The notes beneath the pieces are model-generated. The model was not told the DNA's origin. It searched no databases and worked only from the letters and a program-made list of their open reading frames with translations. DNA of 12,802 bases from an uncultured Solobacterium sp. (GTDB taxonomy: Bacteria > Bacillota_I > Bacilli_A > Erysipelotrichales > Erysipelotrichaceae). Position numbers and translations under genes: made by a program. This document shows, piece by piece, positions 5,829 to 12,802 of this stretch. Every line of letters starts with the position of its first letter. Position 1 is the stretch's first letter. Where the stretch lies: positions 1 through 12,802 of the forward strand of contig URHY01000064.1 in NCBI GenBank assembly GCA_900547815.1, given 5' to 3'.

Positions 5829-7413
5829 AGTTATCATCTGTAATGTAATCACAGATGTTCTTCGATGCAGGAGTTCTTCTTGTAGCCTTTCTCTTTGGCT
5901 TTACAGGCTCCTCATTTAGAATGGCGATCACCTGTTTAGCTACTTCATGTGGCTTCAGACGATGATTGACATCTTCTTCTAAAACCATTCGAGTTGCTTT
6001 GCCAATTGAGTCAGAGTCAAACTCTACATAGATTTCACGGACCAAGTCGATGACCTTTGTCATCATCTTGCTCTCATAAACCATATTGCTGATGTTGGAT
6101 TCAGGCATTTGATATTTGTTCTTCTCATCCTCAGCAATCGTAAGAATACGTTCATCTTCAAGTTCTTCAGTTCTTGCCTGATTAACAATGTCGATAGCAC
6201 CTTTCAACTGTTTGAAATGCTTGTTGTTAACACGCACAATGAACTTCTTGTCGATGTTCTCAATCTTCCCTTTGGACTTGCTGTCAATGTATTCTAGCAT
6301 GATCCATTTGTACAACCAAATCAGCATGTTAATGATACCACCTGAGCACTCATACAAAGTGTCTGAAAGTTCCTTGGACCATTGAATCGGTGTATCCAGC
6401 CATTGCCAAGTCAAAAGCATATTCACCAGCATGTTGAAATAATCCTTGTCAGTCGTATATGCAGAAGCGTCAATGAAGTCACCTGCTCTACGTGCATTTC
6501 TAAGCATTGTAAACAGCTTCTTGTAGGCTTCATCTGTTCCAACTACGCTCAAGGCTACCTTTGTCTTGTTGACGATGCCTAACAGAGCTTCATAGCTGTT
6601 TTCTCTATTGGAGTTGAAGTCGATAAGTTGGATTTCGTCCATAACGATGGTTCCAATCGAGAACATTTCGATAAGCTGGCAGACTTTTAATTGCTTGTCT
6701 GCAAGGCTTTTGCACTTCTTGTTAATCATGACTTCATAGATAGGTTCGGGGTTTCCTAAAGCATTATCAATGGCTTCTCCAATCTGTCTATACAAGGTTG
6801 AAAAGTTGCTGTTTGGCATACAACTTACCACCAGATATGTAATCTGTGGAATCGAAGTTCCAGGATCTGGATGGTGCATGATTACCTGCGGGATGTTATC
6901 GAACAACTGCTTCAACGAAGATGATTTGCCGCATCCTGAATAGCCTAGCAAGGCAAACTCAGATGGGGCACTATCTTCGATTTTGCCCTTCATTTTGATG
7001 AGTTTCTTGTCAGTTGACTCGCCAATAGCATTTGTGTCCCAGACATAGGATTTGCGAAGCATATAGGAGCTAACGATTACATCGTAGTTGATGAATTCAA
7101 GCTGTTTTTGGAACGATAAAGGCAGTCTTAGATTTTTCAAGCTAACTACAGTTGCTTTTTGCTCATTCACAGACATCTTGCTCAAATCGTCAGCATCCAA
7201 ACTTGGAATAGGTACTGTATATGCGTTCAAAAGGACGTTTCCATCTCTTGGTCTTGGAAGTGCTTCAATGAACGGGTTATTGTTGAAGTCCCTATTGGAT
7301 GATTTTACATATTTAGCATCAACAGGACCTACACGAGTACATTCTTCATGGGTATATTGATTTTGGTCTTTCTCTACATTTGAGTAGTAGTAGACCCAGT
7401 TCAGTTCTCTCAT
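5827..7413 (-). CDS. tnsC: TnsC, AAA+ ATPase transposition regulator
   Basis: TnsC forms ATP-dependent filaments on target DNA and links the target-selecting TniQ protein to the TnsA/TnsB transposase. Residues 157-164 are a Walker A motif (GYSGCGKS), 255-260 a Walker B (TIVMDE), and VGTDEA near 291-296 resembles sensor 1, with Arg305/308/309 as possible finger residues. The N-terminal NPFIEALP (46-53) resembles, as I recall it, a stretch near the start of Tn7 TnsC. The length of 528 is close to Tn7 TnsC (about 555) and far longer than the TnsC of CRISPR-associated elements (about 275-350). The C-terminal region holds a basic run (KPKRKATRR) that may contact DNA or TnsA/TnsB. It starts 11 bases after tnsB, with AGGAGG overlapping the tnsB stop. 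It is the last gene of the operon. Confidence 0.9.
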   Translation of the reverse strand: MRELNWVYYYSNVEKDQNQYTHEECTRVGPVDAKYVKSSNRDFNNNPFIEALPRPRDGNVLLNAYTVPIPSLDADDLSKMSVNEQKATVVSLKNLRLPLSFQKQLEFINYDVIVSSYMLRKSYVWDTNAIGESTDKKLIKMKGKIEDSAPSEFALLGYSGCGKSSSLKQLFDNIPQVIMHHPDPGTSIPQITYLVVSCMPNSNFSTLYRQIGEAIDNALGNPEPIYEVMINKKCKSLADKQLKVCQLIEMFSIGTIVMDEIQLIDFNSNRENSYEALLGIVNKTKVALSVVGTDEAYKKLFTMLRNARRAGDFIDASAYTTDKDYFNMLVNMLLTWQWLDTPIQWSKELSDTLYECSGGIINMLIWLYKWIMLEYIDSKSKGKIENIDKKFIVRVNNKHFKQLKGAIDIVNQARTEELEDERILTIAEDEKNKYQMPESNISNMVYESKMMTKVIDLVREIYVEFDSDSIGKATRMVLEEDVNHRLKPHEVAKQVIAILNEEPVKPKRKATRRTPASKNICDYITDDN

Positions 7414-7424
7414 AACTGTACCTC

Positions 7425-9584
7425 CTACATTTTTTGTTTAATCTTTTGAAGGGCTTCTTCAAAGGTCATACTTTCAGTTTCTTCATTTGATTCAGGCTCT
7501 GACAAGGCTTCAGGTTCTGGTTCCTCATTTTTCAAAGGAATCAGAGATGGTGCATCATCTGTGTTCAAACGTGCTCCAATTGAGTTTGCCTCTAATACAA
7601 GGATGCTTTCTTCTTTACGGTTATGACGGATATTTTTGGTCTTATCATCATTTGGTGCCGTATGATTTGCAACTCTAACAGCATCATCCAAGGTTGCCTG
7701 CATTCCCATACGTCTTGCACAGCGAATCTCTTGGTCTTCCTGAGCTTTCTCCATTACAAGCTCTTTTTTCTTGGTCTTGTATTCTTCGTAGTTGCGAAGT
7801 GACATACCGTTGAACTCATAGTTTCCTGCTCGATTCTCATTCAAGGTTGCTTTTACAAGGCGATTGTCTGCAATGTACCATAAAGAGCCTATATTTCTTT
7901 CATCAAGACGACATTTCAAAGGCACCGAACTTCTTCTAGTCTTGGTGATTTGTTCTGCAAGCCAAGGATCATTTGCAATGTAATACAAACCATTCCATTC
8001 AATACCTTTACGGGTTATACGAGCACGTACTTCTTTACGAATTGAATACTCAAACTGGTCAAGGTTGACAATTGGTCTTGGAGCACCATATTTAGTGCAA
8101 CCGTAGTCCCATAACTCTAACGGAATGGGATGTACTGACTTCTCTAACATATCCTTTGTCATTGGATACTGGCTCATTGTCATCATGTTGTGAGCAATTG
8201 TCTGATTGATTACGAATACCCAGATATCATCCAATGTAAGGACCGCATGCCTATGGTGGTTTGAGTCATATCGTTTGGTAATCAAGCCTTTTCCTTCAAG
8301 TAAATCATTCTGCACTGAATGATACTGGTGGAAGAGCTGTTCTACCTGTCCTTTCAGTGACCCCATAGCTGGTGGCACTAACTCAAGAGTAATGTTCAAC
8401 TCGTTGCAGATACGTTTGACCTCTTTGGAACGATATTCAGAACCACGGTCACTGCGAAGTCGGTTTGGCAAAACATTGATGTCCCACAAGCCATCTTTTA
8501 GCTCCAAGCCGTAACGCCTGCAAAGCTGTTTATTGTCTTCACCAAGGTTCAAAAGACAGTTTGTGAAGCCAAGTACTGAGTTATTCTCCAAAGAAACAGA
8601 TACTGCCGTAATCATTCGTGAATAGACATCAACCATTGCATGCACGATTGGACGTCCGATTACCTTTGTTGGATCAACTTCACTGACAATGGATACATCC
8701 ATTTCAACTTCATCCATTTCGAACAAATCTCCAGGACCATGCACATTAAGAAGATTGTCTGAAACAAGCATACGCTCATCGTTTCTGTATTCACGTTTGG
8801 ATGTTTTGCATACACGGCGTGCTTTAGCTGATGTATGAGTAACAATATAGTTTTCCATTTGGCTTTTTGTTGGACGCTGATCAATTGGAAGCAGTCTGTT
8901 CTGAACTACGACACCATCACTAGTCTGTGTTTCTACACGAGCTGTGAAATACTTTGTAAGCATCCAATCATAAGTCGTTGTATAAGACTTTTCTCTGCCA
9001 GATAAATAGTGTTTACAGCAGTCATCAAAGATTTCACGCAGTTCATCTGTTAAGGGAATACCCTGTTCAAACATAGGCGGACGACCTGTTTTTGTGGAAT
9101 AATGTAGACCACTTTTGCTCTTCTTTCCTGTTTGAGATAATAAGGAGAATGGGTCTAAACCACTCATCAAGTATCTTTTAACAATAAGAAAAACGCTTTT
9201 TGGTGAAATACCGTATTTATTGCTTAACTCATTAAGACATGGTTTAGGCTTCTTGGTTTCTAAGTAAAAGTAGCACGGTCCGTAGATATTTCCGACTGTT
9301 TCAACAATATCTTTGTTACGTAGATAGGTTTCTTTTGATTTTTCCGATAAAACATCAAAGTCAAACACTTTGTCATGTTTAGATTCACGAATTGCAATTT
9401 CTTTCTTAGCAATGAAATATTGGATTGTTTCAAGATGCCATTCGTTAAGTTCGATTTTTCCTTTGGAATCATTGATGAGAATCGTTACTAAGTAATCTTT
9501 ATTCATGTAGATTACTCTATGATCAATGTTTTGTTCCATATCATGAAGAATGGAACCTACTTTCAGGTTTAATGTTGTGAGCAT
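7425..9584 (-). CDS. tnsB: TnsB, DDE transposase (retroviral integrase superfamily)
   Basis: TnsB binds the repeats at the element ends and joins the 3' ends to target DNA. The N-terminal part (1-280) should hold the helix-turn-helix DNA-binding domains; NELSNKYGISPKSVFLIVKRYL near 118-139 is a clear one. The catalytic triad is visible as Asp291 (FEMDEVEMD), Asp379 (LRSDRGSEY) and Glu415 (GSLKGQVEQLFHQY), with the usual 35 residues between the last two. IGRPIVHAMVDVYSRMI (309-325) is typical of TnsB/TniA. A Mu-like beta-barrel domain follows. The tail is an acidic linker (NEEPEPEALSEPESNEETES) ending in a short helix (TFEEALQKIKQKM), which resembles the TnsB hook that docks on TnsC. The start at 9584 has AAGGAGG nine bases upstream and overlaps tnsA by 16 bases. 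It appears intact. Confidence 0.92.
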   Translation of the reverse strand: MLTTLNLKVGSILHDMEQNIDHRVIYMNKDYLVTILINDSKGKIELNEWHLETIQYFIAKKEIAIRESKHDKVFDFDVLSEKSKETYLRNKDIVETVGNIYGPCYFYLETKKPKPCLNELSNKYGISPKSVFLIVKRYLMSGLDPFSLLSQTGKKSKSGLHYSTKTGRPPMFEQGIPLTDELREIFDDCCKHYLSGREKSYTTTYDWMLTKYFTARVETQTSDGVVVQNRLLPIDQRPTKSQMENYIVTHTSAKARRVCKTSKREYRNDERMLVSDNLLNVHGPGDLFEMDEVEMDVSIVSEVDPTKVIGRPIVHAMVDVYSRMITAVSVSLENNSVLGFTNCLLNLGEDNKQLCRRYGLELKDGLWDINVLPNRLRSDRGSEYRSKEVKRICNELNITLELVPPAMGSLKGQVEQLFHQYHSVQNDLLEGKGLITKRYDSNHHRHAVLTLDDIWVFVINQTIAHNMMTMSQYPMTKDMLEKSVHPIPLELWDYGCTKYGAPRPIVNLDQFEYSIRKEVRARITRKGIEWNGLYYIANDPWLAEQITKTRRSSVPLKCRLDERNIGSLWYIADNRLVKATLNENRAGNYEFNGMSLRNYEEYKTKKKELVMEKAQEDQEIRCARRMGMQATLDDAVRVANHTAPNDDKTKNIRHNRKEESILVLEANSIGARLNTDDAPSLIPLKNEEPEPEALSEPESNEETESMTFEEALQKIKQKM

Positions 9585-10318
9585 ACTAAGCTGCCTCCTT
9601 TCACTTCGGGTAATACATCCCTGTAAATCTCAAGCAAATACTGGAAATCAAGCGGTTCTGATTCCATATCAACTTGGATTTTTTTTGTTGCAATATAATG
9701 TTTCAGCATGGACATTTCATCAAATACACTGGATAAATCGTAGAACATACATACCATACGTATATTCTCTGCTAAAACAATATTCATTTCATCCTTGTAG
9801 ACGATTTCAAACGGTACATGTCTGAATTTTTCCCAGTAGACCTTTTCGACAGCGAGCTTTTCCTTGGCACGCTTTTTTTTCAACACATTTCTTGATGGTT
9901 TCACACTGAACACTTTTTCTTTGCCATCCTTGTATGTAACGTAGAAATCGGATGTCATATACGTATGACGGTTTCGTGGATGTTTCACGTTATAGTCGTC
10001 ACAGATTTCCAATGTCGTTTCAAGGTCTAAAGGATACTGTTCACGAATATCCTCGATTTCATCATTCCATCTCAGGATATGCCAGTAATAGGCTTCTCCC
10101 TGTGATAGAAGCTCAACAGTGCGTCCTGTTTTCCAATCCTTTGGGTTAGAGCAAGTCCCAATACTACTGATTTCTCTTGTCTGGATCCACGGAAGATAGG
10201 AGGCTCCAAAGCCTTTACCCCTACCCTCGTTTATTTTGGTGTCGTTTTTTATTGACAGCACGGCGGATTCTCTTTCTAGTGTTCTTTCTATAACGTCTTG
10301 CTCTACGACGTTGTTCAT
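9569..10318 (-). CDS. tnsA: TnsA, endonuclease that cuts the transposon 5' ends
   Basis: TnsA resembles a type II restriction enzyme and, together with TnsB, makes the double-strand excision needed for cut-and-paste transposition. The family landmarks are present: EGRGKGFGASYLPWI (31-45), LSQGEAYYWHILRWNDEIEDIREQYP (71-96) with Glu75, VKHP (111-114), TSDF with Asp124, and FSVKP with Lys140. The Tn7 catalytic set is Glu63, Asp114, Gln130 and Lys132; here Ser138 stands where the Gln is expected. A C-terminal helical domain of about 75 residues follows. The ATG at 10318 lacks a clear SD and overlaps tniQ by 98 bases. A GTG at codon 20 (10259-10261) is preceded by purines and would reduce the overlap to 41. 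I keep the ATG, since Tn7 TnsA also has extra residues before KEGRG. Presence of TnsA implies cut-and-paste movement. Confidence 0.9.
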   Translation of the reverse strand: MNNVVEQDVIERTLERESAVLSIKNDTKINEGRGKGFGASYLPWIQTREISSIGTCSNPKDWKTGRTVELLSQGEAYYWHILRWNDEIEDIREQYPLDLETTLEICDDYNVKHPRNRHTYMTSDFYVTYKDGKEKVFSVKPSRNVLKKKRAKEKLAVEKVYWEKFRHVPFEIVYKDEMNIVLAENIRMVCMFYDLSSVFDEMSMLKHYIATKKIQVDMESEPLDFQYLLEIYRDVLPEVKGGSLVCSQH

Positions 10319-11138
10319 TGCGAACAGTCATCAAAAACATTCCATTTGAAACTTTTCTACGTCGATAACCAATCATATGTACTGGATCAATCTTGGAAAA
10401 GAACGAAACATAACGTGGATAATCATCGAATAAAAGCTGAAGAAGTACACGCTGTTCTCTAAAGGTAAAGTAGTCTACACTTTTGGTGTGAATCATCTGT
10501 ACCACCTTCATTGGCAGTTCTTCTTCATCTCCTTTACATCTAAAGGCTTCAACTACTTCGTTGTCTGTCAGATGCTTGTCGCGCATAAGTACTTCAAGCT
10601 GGTATCTTACGATTTTGTAGAAGATAGAACCCTTTGAATAGCAAGTTGAAAACATCTTGAATTCAGTATCTCTGTCATATGAGCCTTTGATTGGGATGAA
10701 TTCCATTCGGTTCATATCCTGAATAAAACGCTGGTCAGGCTGTACATATTCCAAAATACATTTGTGCTTCCAGCATGTAAAAGAACCTGGATACTGGTGC
10801 TGAAAGTGATAGACAATGTGTCCAAATCGAGTCATATCTTCTTTCATACATTCTGGACATACACATAGATGTTCATCATTGTGGTATGGAATGATGTCGT
10901 ACTGGTCTTTAACATCCTGCTTGTAGATTGAAAGTATACTTTTTGACCAAGTATTGTCTGAAATCAATCCAAGCACTTTCGGGAAATAATCAAGATGACG
11001 AACGACTTTCTTTCCATCAATAATACGGTAACTTCTAAGCATATCATTGACGTCTATAAAGCCATTTGCAAGAGCTAGTCGATTCATCCAGCTAACAGGA
11101 AGTTCATCAACATCGGGTAAAAATTCTACAGGTAACAT
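10221..11138 (-). CDS. tniQ: TniQ family target-selection protein
   Basis: TniQ (TnsD-type) proteins tie TnsC to a chosen target. The N-terminal motif LPVSWMNRLALANGF (13-27) is the TniQ signature. A zinc finger is formed by CPEC (Cys94, Cys97) and FTCWKHKCIL (Cys122, His125), with the typical YHFQHQYPGSF between them. At 305 residues it is much shorter than Tn7 TnsD (about 500), so it may lack the extended sequence-specific DNA-binding part, or use its very basic tail (RRRARRYRKNTRKRIRR) instead. That tail is encoded in the 98-base overlap with tnsA. It is the first gene of the operon, preceded by AAAGGAGG eight bases before the ATG. Only one TniQ is present in the window, so how it reads its target is open. 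Confidence 0.88.
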   Translation of the reverse strand: MLPVEFLPDVDELPVSWMNRLALANGFIDVNDMLRSYRIIDGKKVVRHLDYFPKVLGLISDNTWSKSILSIYKQDVKDQYDIIPYHNDEHLCVCPECMKEDMTRFGHIVYHFQHQYPGSFTCWKHKCILEYVQPDQRFIQDMNRMEFIPIKGSYDRDTEFKMFSTCYSKGSIFYKIVRYQLEVLMRDKHLTDNEVVEAFRCKGDEEELPMKVVQMIHTKSVDYFTFREQRVLLQLLFDDYPRYVSFFSKIDPVHMIGYRRRKVSNGMFLMTVRNEQRRRARRYRKNTRKRIRRAVNKKRHQNKRG

Positions 11139-11309
11139 ATCTTATTCCTCCTTTGTTACTTCTCAGAGACTTTCTCATCCCTGATCACATCTTCATAATA
11201 AATCAAGAATAAGAAATTAACCGTATTGCAAAAATCAGTGTTTTTGTATGTACAAGGCTTCTGAAAACTGTTATCATATAGTTGTAAATAGGAAGATGAA
11301 GGAACAAAT
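11139..11309. promoter_or_regulatory. Divergent promoter region between tniQ and the ISL3-like gene
   Basis: The only divergent gap in the window. It contains CAAAAA-TCAGTG-TTTTTG (11229-11246) and TTGTA-TG-TACAA (11244-11255), two adjoining dyads that could be operator sites. SDs are clear on both sides: AAAGGAGG for tniQ and AAGGAA at 11299-11304 for the + strand gene. Candidate -10 words (TATCAT near 11273 on the + strand, TATTAT on the minus strand near 11195) lack good -35 partners, so exact promoters are not assigned. Confidence 0.45.
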
Positions 11310-12512
11310 ATGCAGATCAAGATTAAAGCTTTGGCCGATATTGAGTTTCTTAGTGCCAAAGTAGACAAAAAACATAATATTATTCACGTACAGGCTAAAA
11401 ATCTTCTGGACTCTACTGGAAAAGACTGTGATTCTGATGGATGTACAGGCAAATATATAGCTCATGGCTTTGTTGAAACTGTTTATGAGGATTTGAACAT
11501 TGATGGTTATCGAGTATTTATCCACTTAACAACAAGACGTGCCTTCTGCCCTAAGTGTAATAATGTTGTAAATAGCAAGCCTGCATGTCTTACAAGAGAC
11601 TTTGTTCCAGACGAGAATGAAGAAAGCTGGTCTGGAAACCATAGAACAACAAATAGATTCCTTGACTGGATTGAGTATCTGGTTTTCAAATATGGAGTTG
11701 ATGTAACCAGTGAAATGACGGGAGTCAAACCTAGAAGGCTGTATTACATTCGTCAGGCTTATCGTGACAGAAATACGGATATGCACATGGGTGAACGCTC
11801 CTTAGTAATTGCCAAGTCTAGACACAATAACAAGAATTTTTATCTGGTTATTGATACGATGTATGATTCAGACCTTCTTAACTACTTCAATTCACCTAAA
11901 CTGGCTTTAAATTACGTTCTTGCTCTGAAACGGAACAATCCTGCAATTCGTAAGGTAACTGTACCTGCGGATTTTAAATACGTGGATGTATTAGCTCGCG
12001 TATTTGGTCAAGATAATATGCAGTATGATTTCCGTTCCTTACAGTCAATGATTACTACAGGCTGTTTCAATGCGTACAGAGAGCAAAGAAATTCGGATGA
12101 TGAATCATCTATAGAAACCGAAGAGCATCTTTTCAGAACCCCAAGAACTCAGCTGACACATGATGAGCAGATTCAGCTTGATAATCTTCTTAGAACATCC
12201 CCTGTTTTCCATGATTACTATTATTTACAGCGTGATTACTGGTATTCACTGGATGAAAAGGTTGTTTTAAAGACTAAAATCAAGAATGCTGATGTTATTG
12301 ATGAAATCATGAAAGATAAGAATCGCATCAGTAAGCGTGATAAAGACAAATCAATTGATGATATTGCGTATGAGCTTGGATGCAATCTGGATTTGAATGA
12401 ACGTAAAGAATATATTCTATATAAGATGAACAAGTCTTGCAAAAAGTATGAAGAAAGTCAATATGATGAAACAGTAGAAGTTGATGTGGATCAGGAGGAC
12501 GCCTATGAATAA
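11310..12512 (+). CDS. ISL3-transposase-like protein, probably catalytically inactive
   Basis: The N-terminus matches ISL3-type transposases: a Cys4 zinc finger (Cys40, Cys45, CPKC at 80-83) with IDGYRVFIHLTTRRAFCPKC between. A helix-turn-helix region follows (FLDWIEYLVFKYGVDVTSEMTGVKPRRLYYIRQAY, 117-151). The remainder aligns by eye to the RNase H-like core, but key residues differ: where ISL3 enzymes have IDEF there is VIAKS (166-170). The block expected to read VDRFHV is YDFRSL (239-244), keeping one Asp. The LKE(D/E)F block is LQRDYW (306-311), without the Glu at its usual place. The C-terminal 80 residues are charged and acidic at the end. This could be a domesticated DNA-binding protein serving the transposon, for example in targeting or regulation, or a decaying transposase. 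Its frame is fully open. It overlaps the next start by eight bases. Confidence 0.6.
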   Translation: MQIKIKALADIEFLSAKVDKKHNIIHVQAKNLLDSTGKDCDSDGCTGKYIAHGFVETVYEDLNIDGYRVFIHLTTRRAFCPKCNNVVNSKPACLTRDFVPDENEESWSGNHRTTNRFLDWIEYLVFKYGVDVTSEMTGVKPRRLYYIRQAYRDRNTDMHMGERSLVIAKSRHNNKNFYLVIDTMYDSDLLNYFNSPKLALNYVLALKRNNPAIRKVTVPADFKYVDVLARVFGQDNMQYDFRSLQSMITTGCFNAYREQRNSDDESSIETEEHLFRTPRTQLTHDEQIQLDNLLRTSPVFHDYYYLQRDYWYSLDEKVVLKTKIKNADVIDEIMKDKNRISKRDKDKSIDDIAYELGCNLDLNERKEYILYKMNKSCKKYEESQYDETVEVDVDQEDAYE

Positions 12513-12723
12513 ATTCAATCTTGGTGATATCGTCTATTTCATAGCTAACTGATATCATATTCGAGAAGCCACGGTTATTCGAAACGGTTCAGGTTTCTGC
12601 ACCATAAAGTTCAATGACAATGAAACTCCAGCAGGAACCAGAGTCAGAGAATCCAAGTTATTCCAAACTAAGCAGGAAGCTGAAGTTGTAGTTGAAAAAA
12701 CACATAACACACTGTTATACTAG
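12505..12723 (+). pseudogene. Small SH3/KOW-like ORF interrupted by one in-frame TGA
   Basis: The ATG at 12505 has AGGAGG at 12493-12498 and lies inside the end of the ISL3-like gene. The frame reads MNKFNLGDIVYFIAN, a TGA (12550-12552), then YHIREATVIRNGSGFCTIKF...VRESKLFQTKQEAE to a TAG at 12721. The parts before and after the stop fit one compact beta-rich domain of a small protein seen widely in Firmicutes, where GDxVYFI..G..IREA is continuous. A GGA glycine changed to TGA by one base would explain it. TGA is a normal stop elsewhere in the window, so recoding is unlikely. Function is unknown. Confidence 0.6.
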
Positions 12724-12802
12724 GCTTTGTTGGATTTGTTAGCCACCTGATGTTAGCATATAAATAGGACTAGTCAAAAAGAGAAAATTTACACCAGTGG
12801 TA
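12724..12802. other. Right edge of window, no gene seen
   Basis: This 79-base stretch has stops in most frames. GGCT...AGCC (12723-12744) could form a weak stem, and ACCAGTGGT near the edge is a short dyad. Neither is convincing as a terminator or element end, and no copy of the left-end repeats is present. Confidence 0.4.

Larger units (their letters stand above)
5433..12802. mobile_element. Tn7-like transposon, one end plus core transposition operon (incomplete)
   Basis: A full tniQ-tnsA-tnsB-tnsC set lies next to an array of repeats that begin just inside a TGT at 5433. Tn7-type elements end in TGT...ACA, carry several TnsB sites at each end and duplicate five bases on insertion. The flanking five bases here are CGAAG (5428-5432). 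An alternative TGT is at 5439. From here on, base composition and codon use are visibly richer in G/C than in the genes to the left, which fits horizontal acquisition. No inverted copy of the repeats is seen at the right side, so the far end and most cargo lie beyond the window. Confidence 0.8.

Noticed and set aside
11156..11525. Minus-strand ORFs across the divergent region and the start of the ISL3-like gene
   Set aside because: They lack SD sites and recognisable motifs, and they run antisense to a better-supported gene.
12550..12552. TGA read as Trp or selenocysteine
   Set aside because: TGA ends murT, the patatin-like gene and the small membrane gene in this window. No selenocysteine hairpin was evident, and the position fits Gly better.
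12723..12802. Terminal inverted repeat of a second insertion sequence at the right edge
   Set aside because: GGCT...AGCC and ACCAGTGGT are too short, and no matching end is seen left of the ISL3-like gene.

Overview
The window reads as a low-GC Bacillota chromosome interrupted by one end of a Tn7-like transposon. The left part carries the MurT/GatD pair for peptidoglycan amidation, strong purine-rich Shine-Dalgarno sites and A/T-rich third codon positions. TGA is used as an ordinary stop. An Erysipelotrichales-type gut Firmicute would fit, but the sequence does not prove the lineage.

Bases 1-5109 are ordinary chromosomal genes, all on the + strand: murT (5' end missing), gatD, a secreted DNA/RNA non-specific endonuclease, a lipoprotein of unknown function, a patatin-like phospholipase and a small two-helix membrane protein. 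They form short transcription units separated by hairpins. Bases 5110-5432 have no gene and hold two inverted repeats and a bidirectional terminator.

Near 5433 the sequence changes character. Four direct copies of AAACTAAGC(A/G)T(C/T)AC lie just inside a TGT, which is the layout of a Tn7-type end with TnsB-binding sites. Next comes a minus-strand operon in the order tniQ-tnsA-tnsB-tnsC, transcribed outward towards this end and closed by its own terminator. TnsA is the end-cleaving nuclease, TnsB the DDE transposase, TnsC the AAA+ regulator and TniQ the target-site adaptor. The genes are tightly coupled, with overlaps of 98 and 16 bases and a gap of 11. No CRISPR array or Cas gene is present.

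Divergent from tniQ is a 400-residue protein that looks like an ISL3-type transposase (zinc-finger N-terminus, helix-turn-helix, RNase H-like remnant). Its catalytic residues appear to be lost, so it may be a domesticated DNA-binding protein and a candidate target selector. It overlaps a small gene interrupted by an in-frame TGA. The far end of the transposon and its target duplication lie outside the window.

The points most worth following are the degenerate ISL3-like protein paired with the Tn7 core, the serine in place of the usual catalytic glutamine in TnsA, the 98-base tniQ/tnsA overlap that encodes a very basic TniQ tail, and the repeat array at the element end.
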